The notes: generated by a model from the sequence alone, not told the origin. 64,000 nucleotides of DNA from Sciurus carolinensis (GCF_902686445.1 NC_062219.1:143884057-143948056); one strand, 5' to 3'. Positions 46,030 to 58,170 are shown, numbered from the stretch's first letter. Translations and numbers: made by a program.

Positions 46030-46500
46030 AGTGACGGAGGTGGACTGTCAGCTCTACTCTTATGCACACCAAGTGACAGCCGATTGAGGTCATCACTGTG
46101 CATTAATAATAGAAATTAAATGCTCTGGGCTCCGTGTATAGTGCACCTTGGCAGGCAAAAGACGGGAATGAAAGTACCATTTCTTTCCAAGCTTTTAAAA
46201 AGATGGAGGGATTGTCATACGCAATTATAAATTAGATAGTCTTCATCCAGGCTGATGGCTGTGGATGACCTAGAAATCATCTCAAAGTTTTATGTGCCAC
46301 AGAGCCACATCATGCTAATCACCGATTACCATGGGTGGTAGCAAAAGGGGACGGAAAGTGCTCGATGCCGCGTTAAATATTCATAATGAAGTGTTGCAGC
46401 GGAAGGATCACCTTTGATCTTTGGCTACAAAATTATCACTGGTGTTGGTAGAGGTGATGTATTATGAATGAAGATATGTCCATCCGTCATGGAAAGTCAC
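46030..46500. promoter_or_regulatory. Candidate conserved non-coding block
   Basis: Repeat-free and dense in factor-site-like cores: 'gcattaataatag', 'catgctaatc' (46310-46320), 'ttaaatattcataatg' and a TCF/LEF-type 'cctttgatct' (46411-46420). No coding frame. This is a judgement from texture only. Confidence 0.3.
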
Positions 46501-46539
46501 CAAGATGCAAAATGATAATGTTTGCAAAGCACCTAAGCA

Positions 46540-46680
46540 TCCTTTTAATTTCTTGATCTCACCTCACCCACTGTGTGGAGGACATTATTTCCCCTGTTAC
46601 CTAAGAAAACTGAAGCTGGGAGCTTAAACAATTTAGCCAGCATCACAGTGGCAAATACATGGTGGGAAAATCCTGGTCAA
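46540..46680 (+). mobile_element. MIR SINE
   Basis: 'cctaagcatccttttaattt', 'gaaaactgaagctgggagc' and 'aacaatttagccagcatcac' follow the MIR core. Confidence 0.7.
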
Positions 46681-47099
46681 TCAAGAGAGCCATTTTGAAA
46701 TCTCAGCACCACCCTGATTTGTGGAACCTGAGATGTATCACTTAATCAGTCTACTTTGCTGTCCTTTGCTGTGGAATGGTGATAACAATGGCGGCCTATG
46801 AAGTTTTTGAAAGGATCAAAGTGATAATGGATGTGAAGGTGGGATTCAAGTGCAAGGTACCATCAGTGTGACTAGATCGGAAAGCCCCATATATTTTTGA
46901 AGTGGGCAGAGCCATGTGGTTCTTGTTCAATCTACTGCTGAAACGAAGTAGATCTACTGGGTGTCCTTAACCACCCAGTAGCTACCGAGGCATCTTAGTG
47001 CCTGTCACAGAGCTTTGTATCCTAGACATGGTACCCAGCCATCTGCACACAGAATACCACTTGACTTCTGGGTAGACAGGCCATTTATTCTTCATTTTT
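46681..47099. other. Unique sequence, perhaps a second MIR piece
   Basis: About 46700-46870 has faint MIR-like phrasing ('aatggtgataacaatggcgg'). No gene seen. Confidence 0.35.
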
Positions 47100-47345
47100 C
47101 AAACCATCACTGCTAGGCTGTGTGTCGGCTTCTGAGAATACAAGGACACACAAGATATGACTGTTTTCCACAGAGTCTCAAATTCTGTAGGGGAGGCAAA
47201 GGTGCAGAGATTCACAAAGTCATAGAGAGGTGAGGCAAGAAGAGAATGCTGGAAGAGCACAGAGGACAGAAAAGAACTCTGCCTGGGTCAAGAAAGTTTC
47301 ATCCGTGAGGTGGCATCTGAGTTGAGGGCCAACTAGTTGGAATAT
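47100..47345 (-). mobile_element. L2 LINE 3' region, antisense
   Basis: 'gagaatacaaggacacacaa', 'ctgtaggggaggcaaaggtg', 'ggaagagcacagaggacag' and 'gtggcatctgagttgaggg' follow the antisense L2 3' region in order. Confidence 0.7.
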
Positions 47346-48596
47346 TGGGCTCGTGGGCTGCTCAGACCAGTTGAACCAATGGGTTCCTGATGGGGCCTTA
47401 GCCCCTCAGCCCTCCAACACCCACTTTGAAGAATCTTCTGGAAGTTTTCTAAGTCTTCATTGGGTGCCTGGGTTGGCAGTGAGCAGTTTTCTGAGTTTGG
47501 AGCCCTGAGCCCAGACCAAACTTGTGAACCTTGGGCTCCCATTTCTCCCTTTTGGAATATTCTTCAACGTTCTAATTCCTTCCCACTCCATCCCTGGCAT
47601 GTCAGGTGAATTAGCTGCTCCATGGAGATAACCACTCCCCACTGTGGGTTGGTCTTGGGTCCTGTGACCTGTTCCTTGCTCCAGGGGAATGGCCTGCTGA
47701 GCAGATTGCTCCTGCTGCCTGGGATGCCATTTCTTCTGCACATCAGGTGAGATGGCTTTAGCATACTGATCCAGGGATGCTGAATGTTTCTATAGACGAG
47801 GACTCTGACATCCCGGGTGGCCCTGGTTTGCAGGATAGGGTAGGGAAGTTTAACTTGTACCTTCACAGAGTGGCCCCATGCTGGGAAATTTTCCACTTAT
47901 GAAGCTGAGCAATAAGTCAGTGCTGAGTGATTACACAGCTCATTTGATTCCAGCAAGAAGACCTGCCCAACAGAGCTTTGGGAAGGGCCCACCATGCAGA
48001 AAAACCATCTTTTGCAGGTCTCTGGATTGCATTTAAAATGCTCCCTTCTTTGATCCCTAGCATACACCCCGACTCCATGCACATACACATCCCTTCTGCT
48101 GCTTGATTTATTCTTGTCTGACCAAGATTTGTCCTACATCTTTTTCTTCCTTGGACAAAAACAAAAACAAAAAAAACTGTAAGTGAAGAACTCAAACTCC
48201 CTGATCAGCATTTTGCTGCCATATGGAGCTGGCTGGCCTCTGAGGAATAAGCTGGGACTTGGATGACAAGGCACATTAAGAATAGAGGCCAGCACTCTTA
48301 CGGAGAGCTCCAGGACAGAATGGGCTCTGTTTAATGAGATTAAGCTATCATGTCTTTTTGTTGGGGTGGGTGAAGAATCACATGCACAATATTTTCTGTA
48401 CACACTTTATTTAAAGCTTGATCAGGATTTCAGATAATGAAAATATCAAGTACTTAATGCGATAAGCCTACAAATTTTGAATCAGACTGTGTGACCCAAC
48501 TTCATTATGTCAGTGAAGTGCTGTTTCTGTGCCTTTGAAAAAAATATTAGGAAAGGTCTTTCAAAATCCTAATTAGTATCTGCAGTCTTCTTTTTC
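47346..48596. other. Unique sequence, no gene supported
   Basis: A cluster of overlapping minus-strand frames (47333-48403, up to 110 codons) lies in all three frames. None shows a domain or splice logic, so they are read as chance. Confidence 0.4.
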
Positions 48597-48684
48597 TTTT
48601 CTTTTTATGGTGCTGGGGATTGAATTTGGAGCCTCGTACCTGCCAGGTGACTGCTCTACCCCTGAGCTAAGTTCCCAGACCTAG
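48597..48684 (-). mobile_element. ID SINE, antisense
   Basis: 'atggtgctggggattgaatt', 'cctgccaggtgactgctcta' and 'cccctgagctaagttccca' follow the antisense ID order. Confidence 0.8.
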
Positions 48685-49237
48685 GAGCTGCTCTTTTCTC
48701 GCACCCACTAGCACGGATTGTTATTTACCATGTTCAGAAGGTAAACAACTGGTTAAAGTAAGAGAAGGAGAAGGATGTCCAGGTTAATTAAAGACCAGAC
48801 CTCCAAACCCTTCCCCCAAATCCCCCAGAGATAGATCTTAAAGGAGAAACTCAGAATACCTTCCTTTTGTAATCTAAACAAATTGAACATGAAGTCGCCT
48901 GGATTTTTAAGAAATTGAACGATGTTAATGAAATTGTCAAAAAGCTTCTTGCCTCGTTTCAATGCGTTGCGTAACCAGGTAGCCAGAGGCTATTCATAGC
49001 ATCCGAGTGCTATTCTTAGGTCTCCGTACAGTTTTAATCATTCAAACAAACTTTCAAATGGTGAGGAAGAAAACTAGCGGAAGATGGGGGTCAGGTCCCC
49101 TCGACATCTCCCAGCATCTCTCTCTCATCCTCTTTGTCCTCCGACACGTCGTCTCTTCCCCGTGACTTAGACACACTCTGCATCATGTTGCAAGTGACAG
49201 ATTGCAGGGAACTTCTTCGTAGATGTCAGATCCACCT
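48685..49237. other. Unique sequence
   Basis: No element or gene recognised. Confidence 0.35.
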
Positions 49238-49420
49238 AAATTCAGTTCATTCATTCATCAAATATTTACCGAGCTCCTGTTGATGACAGGCCAGGTGCTG
49301 CTCTAGAGCCTGGGGAAGCAGAGGGAAGAGAGAAGTGATGGTGGCACAGGAGTTCTTGCCTTTGAGATGCTCATGGACCATGTGGGGGAGAAACATGTAA
49401 AGAAATAACCAGAAGAACCC
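49238..49420 (-). mobile_element. L2 LINE 3' end, antisense
   Basis: 'gttcattcattcatcaaata', 'accgagctcctgttgatga', 'ccaggtgctgctctagagcc' and 'gcctttgagatgctcatgg' follow the antisense L2 3' end clearly. Confidence 0.82.
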
Positions 49421-49989
49421 TCAGCAGCAGAGAGGACTAAAGCAACATTGCTGGAGGGAACCTCACCCGCATAGACTCTCAAAATACAGCGGGTTTCACC
49501 CTCAGTGCCCCTTCCAGGACATGAGGTGGGGTCTGGGGCCTGCTAAGGTCATGAGCCAAGACCCTCCTTAAGGGAAACCTCCTCAAGGAACTACCCCTGA
49601 TCAACTTGTAAGTAGGGAAACAACACAGAACAGAAACTTTGCCTGTAAGCCTTAAGGCAGGCTCAAAGGCCTTAAGCCCTGGGGGTCTGGGTAGAGGCAG
49701 GAAGGGCCCTGGGAACAGGTGACACTGGAAGCCTGTGGGATTCCAATTCCTGGGCGAGGACTCAGAATTCTGGGGCTAAAAGTGAAGACAAGACACTGGA
49801 ATCACCAGGACATTGATAGAAGCAAATTGAAAGTTACCAATAATGAAAAAGCATATTAGATATATTCCATGCTTGTATAATTAGATCCAAAGGGATTCTA
49901 CTGTCATGTATAACTAAAAGGAACCAGCGAAAAAAGGAAAAGAAAGAGCATCCCGTTGAGCATGAACTCATAATGAGAAAAATGCATAT
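49421..49989. other. Unique sequence
   Basis: About 49860-49930 has loose likeness to a squirrel L1 3' tail ('ctactgtcatgtataactaa'), not firm enough to call. Confidence 0.3.
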
Positions 49990-50400
49990 CAAGGGGAGAA
50001 ATAGACCACAGTAAGGAAAGTCAGCAGATGTGACAGAAGAAAAACTAGAAATAAGAGAAAAATCTAAAAATTACTACCTAATATATGTGCTTATAGTAAA
50101 AAAAGGAATTAATAATAGAAAAGTAGCGTTTTCTATTCTTATCATTAATAATAGAAAAATAGAAAAGAAGAGACCACTATGAAAAACAATAACTAAGTAA
50201 AGATAGACTAGAAAAAGAAAGAAACAAAACATCTAGAAATAAAAAAACACAGTCTTCGAAATTAAATTGCTTGGATTAATTAACAGAATGGACATGATCA
50301 AAGAGAAAATTAATAAATTGGAAGATCTAAGGAGATCACTCAAAATGAAGCCAAGAGAAATAAGAAAATGAATAACAGGCTATATAATGGAATACGGATT
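49990..50400 (+). mobile_element. Old L1, ORF1-like region
   Basis: A-rich sense-strand L1 texture with 'gatcaaagagaaaattaata', 'aattggaagatctaagga' and 'gaagccaagagaaataag', the coiled-coil part of L1 ORF1. Stops occur in all frames. Probably part of the same fossil as 52540-55880. Confidence 0.6.
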
Positions 50401-50404
50401 ATAA

Positions 50405-50545
50405 TAACAATAATGGTATCTAACACTCAAGTCTTCTGGTGTTGTTTCTGGATTTTAACTCAGTCAAGCCTTGTCATGACCCACTGAGTACTAGCACCAG
50501 TTTTACAGAAAGAAAACTCATGTGTGGAGAAGTGAGGAGATAGGA
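50405..50545 (+). mobile_element. Probable MIR fragment
   Basis: 'gatttaactcagtcaagc', 'cttgtcatgacccactgagt' and 'caccagttttacagaaag' follow the MIR core order weakly. Confidence 0.4.
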
Positions 50546-51048
50546 CATAGGTCTAGGGAGGGAACTGAGAAAATTGTTCCTTCTTTCCCCTGAACCTCTC
50601 CATGGCTCTTTTTGCCGTCCCCACCTGTGGACCCCCTGTGCCGTCTCTTTCCCTGTCTCTCTCTCAACACCCCCTTGCCTCCTGCACTCGTTTGGCTTGC
50701 TGGGAAGCAGTAACCAGTGCGGTTGCATTGTTTAGCATTGCTTCTCATCTTTCCTTGGCTTCTCCTTTTTATCACTCTTGGGGCACTGGCCTCGCGCCTT
50801 TGGAATAAATCTTTAGTAGTTGGTGCCTCAAGGCCTACTTCTGCCAAATGAGGCAAAGCTACTTCTCTGTCGCTTCCTCAGGAGATGGGAGTTTTTCCTG
50901 CTTGGAGGGGTGAAATTTGAAAGTGCCTGGATTTAAACACACAAGCACAGCTCAGGAATGAGGAAGGAGGCGTGGCTGCGGGAGGGGTTGTAATGAGCAC
51001 CTGTTTCTACCTGGTGTAGAAAGTGTTAGAGATTTGTTTAAAGAAGTC
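50546..51048. other. Unique or LTR-like sequence
   Basis: About 50800 carries 'ggaataaatctttagtagtt', which resembles an LTR poly(A) region, but no family is clear. The 112-codon minus frame is not supported. Confidence 0.3.
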
Positions 51049-51064
51049 TCAGAAAAATAATTTT

Positions 51065-51680
51065 TTAAATTATTTTTAAATTAATTGTTTTAATTATTTT
51101 TTATTTTTTACAGATCTCATTTTGACTCATAAATGGGGTACATCTTTTCATTTCTATGGTTGTGCACGATGTAGATTCACACCATTTGTGTAATCATATA
51201 TGTACATAGGGTAATGATGTCTATCTCAGTCCACCATTTTTCATGTCCACACCCCCCTCTCTCTATCATTTCCCTCTATATAATTGAAAGTTCCTCCATT
51301 CTTCTCTCACCCCTCACTCCCCCAACCCCATTATATATCATCATCCATTTATCAGGGAAAACATTTGGCCTTTGTTTTTTTGGAATTGACTTAATTTCAC
51401 TTAGCATGATATTCTCCAATTCCATCCATTTAGCTGCAAATGCCATAATATTATTATTCTTTATGGCTTAATAATATTCCATTGTGTATATATACCACAG
51501 TTTCTTTGTCCATTCATCAGTTGAAGGGCATCTAGGTTGGTTCCACAATCTAGCTATTGTGAATTGAGCTGCTATGAACATTGATGTGGCTGCATCACTG
51601 TAGTATGCTGATTTTAAGTCCTTTGGGTATAAACCAAGGAGTGGGATAACTGGGTCAAATGGTGAGCCCATTCCAAGTTT
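51065..51680 (-). mobile_element. L1 3' end with 16 bp target-site duplication, antisense
   Basis: The antisense of the squirrel L1 3' UTR (51065-51370) and the ORF2 end (to 51670). On the minus strand the frame 51468-51671 still reads through the ORF2p C-terminal WYIYTMEYY motif. Perfect 16-base duplication 'tcagaaaaataatttt' at 51049-51064 and 51681-51696. It is 5'-truncated. Confidence 0.94.
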
Positions 51681-51696
51681 TCAGAAAAATAATTTT

Positions 51697-52539
51697 AAGT
51701 CATTATTATTAAATCCAGGAAACATGAAAAGTTGTTTTGAATGGGAAGTATCATCATAGAATTCCAGTGAACCATTATAGCAAAGTCAAAATAATGGACA
51801 CATGGAATGTTTAACAAAAATATGATATAAAAATGGAAGAGGGAAAGGGAAGCAGGAAGGTGTAAGAGAGCTCAATCCTACTGTAATATATAGTTAGTAA
51901 GTAATACTGTAAATTAGTGAATTAAGAGAATGGTAGGAGCACACCATTATCATTGGAAACTTGGAGATGAATACCATAAAGAATAGCTCAAAAAGAAAAA
52001 AAAAGGTGGAAAACAATAATCGCTGAGGAAGTCAGGGATGGGAGACTACTATGTTTAGCACTAATTAAAGTTTCTAAGTACTTACATAGTTTCTTGGATA
52101 ATAACCATTAACTATATAAACACTGATGCCAGTAAGCTCAGGCAGACTGAGTTTGCTGTTGATGGTCCTCACAAAATGAACTAGTCACATATTTGTAAGG
52201 AAAGGATGACCTAAGAAGAATAGAGTGAGATTCAGGGGGCAGATGTCAAGCTGATAAAGATGTTCAGAAAGGCTAAATAAAAGTTTTATATGATGGATTT
52301 GTTTTCCTTAAAGAGGAATTAGAAATATGCTAGAATTTAAAGCAGGGCTATAATCATGTGAAGAGAGAGTGGGTAAAATAGATCTGAGCATCCCAGGGTT
52401 GTTGAGAATCTAGTAGCCAGGCGTATTAAGACCAACACATGTTAAAGCTTTGATGACTACTGAAAAGAAAACAGAAAGAAAACACATCCCTTCCAAACCA
52501 GAGGAAGGCAAAGAAAGAGAAGTAAAGAATACTCTATCA
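51697..52539. other. A-rich sequence, possibly diverged L1
   Basis: Texture is like an old sense-strand L1 but no landmark is firm. No gene seen. Confidence 0.35.
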
Positions 52540-52761
52540 ATCAGAGCCCAAGAGGAGCAAAGACAATAGAAACAAAAATAATATGTTACAAGGGAGTCAC
52601 AATAATTGTAAATAGATTAAATCTTTCAGTTCAAAGTCAGAGGGAAATGATGATGCACCAATAAAACAGTAGTAAATATTAACCAAAGAAAACACACCAG
52701 TGTTACTCTCACGTAAAGTGGATGTTAAAGTTAATGGCCTCATTAAAGATAAGGAAAATTG

Positions 52762-52839
52762 TTAATGATAGTCATTAATGCTTAACGATAATGATTAATA
52801 CTTAATGATTATCATTAATACTTAATGATAAGGAGAATC
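52762..52839. repeat. 20 bp minisatellite with palindromic units
   Basis: Three exact-length 20-base units (52762-52781, 52782-52801, 52802-52821) and a partial fourth. All begin ttaa and end in ..ttaatrc/ttaatac. The third is nearly a perfect palindrome around its centre (ttaatgat-t-atcattaa). Confidence 0.85.
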
Positions 52840-53029
52840 TTTCATAGGAAGAAATAAAAATCTAACAAAATAGTCTCCAAATATAAAACATGCCAATGAT
52901 AAGAATTACAAGGAAAAATTGTGTATCCTAAATGGGTTCTTTTTTTTTTCAAAACATATTTTTCTCAGCAATGGGTAGCTCAGTAATTTAAGTATTGTGG
53001 AATTAGAACAACTCATCTGAACCAGTTTT

Positions 53030-53170
53030 CTTTTTTTAAATATTTTTTTCATTGTAGATGGACACGATACCTTTGTTTTATTTATTTATTTTTATGTGGT
53101 ACTGAGGATCGAACTCAGTGCCTCACGCATGCTAGGCAAGCACTCTACCCCTGAACCACAACCCCAGCCC
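53030..53170 (-). mobile_element. ID SINE, antisense, nested in old L1
   Basis: Tail 'gttttatttatttattttta', then 'gtggtactgaggatcgaact', 'catgctaggcaagcactcta' and 'cctgaaccacaaccccagcc'. Well preserved. Confidence 0.92.
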
Positions 53171-54078
53171 CCTAACATGTTTTCCTTAATGTGTACATTC
53201 AAAAATCAAAAACTACATATTATTTTAATACATGGGTCATTTAAAAATTAATTACAAGCTAGATCATAAAAATTCAACAGATTCCAAACATTAATACTAT
53301 ACAAAATGTTTTTTCTAAAGGGAAATAATGACATCATTCAGTACTAAAATATTGCTGAAAATATGTTTGGAATTAAACACCTAATAAATGTATATATCAC
53401 AATAAATTATAATTAAATTATGAAAGATTTAGAACTAAATGATAATTTGCAAGTACTTAAAAATACATGGGATTTGCAAGTGGTGTTTAAGGGAAATTTA
53501 TAACTTTAAATAGACAAACTATATTAGGAAATAATTAATATTTACTGTTCATGAGCCACACAATCAACTCAAGAAATAAAAAACAAAACAGCAACACTAA
53601 CACAGGCACTGAAGGAAGAAAATATGTAAATAAGAGAAGAACTTAATGGGAAGGAAATCCAAGATTATAATAGAAGACTGCAAAAAAGAAAATAAAATCT
53701 AATGTTTAAAAAATATTAATAAAATAGGCAGATCTCTGGCAAAATTCATTAAGAACCTGACAGGAAAAGGTACATATAAAGAATTAAGGGTCCTGCTTAA
53801 CAGGTAATTTTTAAACATTTTAAGGAAATATGATCTTTATGGAAGTCAATTTGAAAACAAATAAAATTGAGACTTTTCTAGATAAACTACAAATTTCCAG
53901 TATTGACTGAAGCAACAGTAGAAAACTGAGATCTTTGTAGTCAGTGAAATCTGTGAACCCACAATAAAACAAACAAACAAACAAACAAAAAAAAAAAACT
54001 CTGCCAATTAAAAATCACTGGGTGCCAAAAAGTTTTGCTGGTGAATTTTAATAAACATTCAAGAAGCATCACCCTTAT

Positions 54079-54292
54079 GAGCTGGGTGTGGTGATACATG
54101 CCTGTAATCCCAGCTACCAGGGAGGTTAAGGCAGGAGGATTGCAAGTTTGAGGCCAGCCTCAGCAACTTAGGAAGAACCTGGCTCAAAATAAAATTTTAA
54201 AAGAGCTGGGTGTGTGGCTCAGTGGAAGAGCAGCCCTGGGTTCAATCACTAGTGTCCCCCCTCCAAAAAAAAAAAAAAAGAAAAATAAATAA
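54079..54292 (+). mobile_element. Composite B1/ID SINE, nested in old L1
   Basis: 'catgcctgtaatcccagcta', 'ggccagcctcagcaactta', 'gctgggtgtgtggctcagtg' and 'ctgggttcaatcactagtg', then poly(A). The flanks share only a short 'accctta'. Confidence 0.93.
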
Positions 54293-55880
54293 TTACCCTT
54301 AAATTACATAGTTATTCTTAGAGACAAAATATGTGGCCTCTCTCTTATCTATACTATTCAAGAAAGATGAGGGTAGTAGATCCTTTTTTAAAACTCAAGT
54401 ACCATATGAGAGAGAAAATTTATAGATCAATCTAACTTATGAAAATAGATGTAAAAAACTGTACATATGTTTTCAACCAAAGCCCACAAGATATTTAAAA
54501 GAAAATGCCATGGCCAATTAGAATAATTCTAATTCTTAGTTGGCTTAACCAAGAAAGTCTATTTAGGATTTTACTACATTAATACAGCATAGAGGGGAAA
54601 AACCCAATAATTATCTTAATAGATACATAAAATATGTTAAATATAACTCAATTGACATGAGAAAAGAGCTTTATAAATCAAAGAGGATGGAATGTGCTAT
54701 TCAATAAAGGGACCCAGGAAAAAGTGACTCCCCATATTATAAAAACTAAAATAGGCATTTTTAACTCACCTCATAATTTTAAAAAATTGGATGGATTAAT
54801 GGTAAATATTGGATGGATTATTGATATGTATACTTTTAAAAGGAATGTAGATGAAGATTGTATAACCTCATCATAAGAAAGAATTTCTTTGAAAGTCAGA
54901 AACTTAAGAAATTAACCATATAGACATTTGCTAAGTTTGACTTTTTTAAAAAAAAATTTTTATATGACAAAGAACTCATAATAAAAGTATTAATAAAGGA
55001 CTTATCCTAAACACAGAGCTTATAAACATTTGTTACAAGAAGAAAAAGGAATCTGTGCAAAACATTGAGAAAAACAAAAAAACCCAGGAAACAAATGGAC
55101 AAAAACATGAAAAAGCAGTTTGCCAAAGAAGAAATCTTAATAGGGAATCAGAATATAGCAATTAAATCACCCAGGATACAAAAAAAATTAAAATATTTGT
55201 AATGCCAACTGATGAAGAGGTGGAAAGGAACTTTCCATACCCTGGTGGTGGTATGCTAATCAGCAATAACTCTGGGAGACCCCTTTCCATAACTAGGTAA
55301 GCTAGAGATGTGCATGTCGTGTGATTGAGTTGTTCCAATTCCACTTACATCCTTTGGAGAAACTATTGCACAGAGTACAAAGGAGAATTTATCAGGCTCC
55401 TCACTGTAGAATTGTTTGTAATTGCCAAATTAGGATACTAACTAAATAACCCAGCATAAGTTATTAAAAAAAGAAAAAAGCAAGCTGTGGTCTAATCATA
55501 TATTGTAATACTAATACAGCAGGAAATATGAATGAAGTGAATTTACATGAAGCTTACATGAATCAAAATGCAATTATCTTAAAATCTAGTGTTAAGTTAA
55601 ATGGGGAATGTTACAAAATGATTCTTAAAACGTGATACCGTTTATGTGCATTTGAAACCCACAGAGCAATATTAAGGTAATGCTTGCAAATGCACACATA
55701 TATAGTAAAAGTACAAAGACTACAGATGGGTCACACAAACACCAGCTTCAGGACAGTAAGTAAGTGCCTCTTGGAAAGCATGTGGAACAGGGAAGATAGG
55801 TGATCTTTGTCTGCATCTGTAATTTGTATTCATTTATGTTCTTCTGAAAGCACTAAAGCCATCAAGATGCAATGTTAACA

Positions 55881-57203
55881 TTTTAAAATCTAAATGCACA
55901 TGTGGGTAGGACTGCATTTTCTGTCTTTTTCTTGCCTTTAAAATATTTCATAAAGAAAAGCTTAAATGCATACAGGGTGTTACAGTCAATGTTGCAATTA
56001 ATGCAGGCAGTATGTTCCAAAGGGGCACCAAGGACTGAGCAGGTAGCTGTCTGCCAAAGCATGCTGAGGAGCCTTCCTACATGTCATCCTTAATGCTGTG
56101 AGACAGTGAAGGAGAAAAAGGATCCCAGGGGAGGTGAGGAGATGGCACGCTGGAAACCACGGCAAGGCGTGATGTCACTGGGGAACCGAGTCCCCTGGAG
56201 GAGGCTTCCATGAAATGGTAGGAGGTACCAAAGTGGTGAAAGATGCAGTGACAGAGGAAGAGGATTAAGCCTGTCTTGGCTGTTGCTCAAGATTGGATGT
56301 CTCAGAAAGGTTAAATGGCTGTTGCCAGCTCTCATTCTGTCCAGCGTGTCACTTTGCACTCCACACCATCAGGTCTTTATGCTTCTGTCTTTCTCACGAC
56401 ACACTTCCAATAGGTGCCATTTAATTGTGTTTAAATTGAGGCAAAGAATTGTGTTTCTGGAAAGAGCTAAGCCATCACCTCCTGGTCCAGTACCCTCTTT
56501 CTATCAATCAAAAAATATATTGATCATTTTGAGGGGGAACCCCTCTAAAAGTTTTTATCTTTGTAATCCAGGTTAACTTGCATTGGTTTTCCAGAAGAAT
56601 GGCTTCTCAGGAAAGGTTTATGAAGGAATTAAGGGCAGACTTTCTCAGGGAAAATGTTTCCTGGTAGAAAATTCTATGAAAATCATATTGGGGTGCATAT
56701 GGACAGGTGCTAAATATATTATAAATGATGTTGGTACATCTTTATGGAAATGAATAGTAGAAGTCTATTAATTCACATTTCTTAAGAAAGAGATGGGGTG
56801 CTCTCTTATCCCACGCCCAAACTTAAGGAAGGAATTAGAAGGAGCTCAGCTGTGTGTTCAGATGAAGGAGCAGTCGTAGGGCCGAGGGTTCCAGCCCATG
56901 TGACGGGAGGAAAGGGTGACCTTGGAAGGAGGACGGCTTGCACAGGAGGACAGTGATCTGGGCTGCACTGTTGAATTTCCCAACATGACTCTACATTCCA
57001 AATCGATTTGATTCATCACCCTGCCCAGCACCACCTGCAGTTGCCGATAAACATAATCATCTTTTTCAAGGTTTCTCTGTAATGTTCTGAAATACAGTTT
57101 CTCCCACAAAAGGACTCTGTCTCTCCTCTCTCTCTCTCTCTCTCTCCTCTCTGACACCACTCTACCTTTCAACAGAATCTGGCAGCCTAGGAAGTGGAAT
57201 CCA
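55881..57203. other. Unique sequence, no gene supported
   Basis: Frames at 56283-56576 (plus) and 56858-57244 (minus, 128 codons, partly the CT repeat and the ID) lack motifs. A short (CT)n lies at about 57119-57150. Confidence 0.4.
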
Positions 57204-57282
57204 GGCTGGGGATGTACCTCAGTGGTGGAATGCTTGCCCAGCATCTGTGGGTTTGATCCCCAACACTACAAAAAAGGAGAAG
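57204..57282 (+). mobile_element. ID SINE
   Basis: 'ggctggggatgtacctcagt', 'gcttgcccagcatctgtgg', 'gtttgatccccaacac', short A tail. An 11-base duplication with one mismatch ('agtggaatcca' at 57193-57203, 'agtgaaatcca' at 57283-57293). Confidence 0.9.
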
Positions 57283-57969
57283 AGTGAAATCCAACCAGAA
57301 GCGTGTCCCCACTTTGGAGGAGGGCTCTTGTCTCCTGTCTTCTCACTTTGATTTCCTGGTCCTCCATGTCTTCCTTTAGGAGCCATGATATAATCATATA
57401 CATTAACCCTGGGTAGACCAGTTGTCCATGAAGGCCCCTCCCCCTGCCCCAGTCTGTAAGGTGGTCATCAGTGTAGCTCTCAGCCCAGGTGACACTGACA
57501 GGTGCCCAATGTGAAGGTATTATGGATAGTAGTATTAATCTAGATTCAAATCGATCTGGAGTTGAAGAGGAGGGTTTTACTCTGGTAATCAGTGTTCTAG
57601 AAACTCTGTGCAGTTCCCTCCTGTATTAGATACATACTAATATTTACAACATCCTTGACTGTACATTTACAGGTAACGGACCCTCTCCTTCCTTGGCCAT
57701 CCATCTTTTTCCTCTTTTATACGGTTTTGAGCTAAAGTCATTTTGGAGAACACAGTGACACATTGCTCATCACCTTTAGCAAACAATTCAGCATGTCAGG
57801 TAAAGACAAAGCTGTCAGCTGTATTATCTCAGTGGTTCAGTGTCTCTCCTGACCCAGCAGGATGCCACCGTATGCTACAAAGCATTATATGCAATTAAAT
57901 GCACTTCCTTTTTTTGTTGTTAGCAGTTACAAATATTTACTTACAGAAAAGCAGCTCAACTCTCTTTTT
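57283..57969. other. Unique sequence
   Basis: No gene or repeat recognised. Confidence 0.35.
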
Positions 57970-58170
57970 TCTTAGAGTTTTTAAAAAGTAGTTCATTATA
58001 GTCATGTAATGTTGGGGTTCATTTTGACATAATTATACAAGCATGGAATATTATTTGTGCCAATTCCGCTGTTAATCCTCTTTCCCTCCCCTTCTTTCTC
58101 CCCCTGTTCCCTTTCTTCTATTCTATTGATTTTTCTTCTATTTATTAATAGTTTCTCAAAATTAGTTCAG
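57970..58170 (-). mobile_element. Squirrel L1 3' UTR fragment, antisense
   Basis: 'gttcattttgacataattat', 'acaagcatggaatattattt' and a C/T-rich stretch resemble the antisense squirrel L1 3' UTR. Confidence 0.6.

Larger units (their letters stand above)
52540..55880 (+). mobile_element. Old L1 ORF2 to 3' end fossil, with nested SINEs
   Basis: Colinear old L1M landmarks on the plus strand: an endonuclease-end patch near 52600 ('aattgtaaatagattaaatc'), the reverse-transcriptase-side patch near 53720 ('aataaaataggcagatctct'), 'cccaataattatcttaatag' near 54605, 'gaaaaagcagtttgccaaag' near 55110, 'gaattgtttgtaattgcc' near 55410 and 'agtgcctcttggaaagcat' near 55765. All frames are closed. It is cut by an ID (53030-53170) and a composite SINE (54079-54292). 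Confidence 0.7.

Noticed and set aside
47333..48403. Cluster of minus-strand frames that might be a small gene
   Set aside because: They lie in all three frames, overlap, and show no domain or splice sites that would join them.
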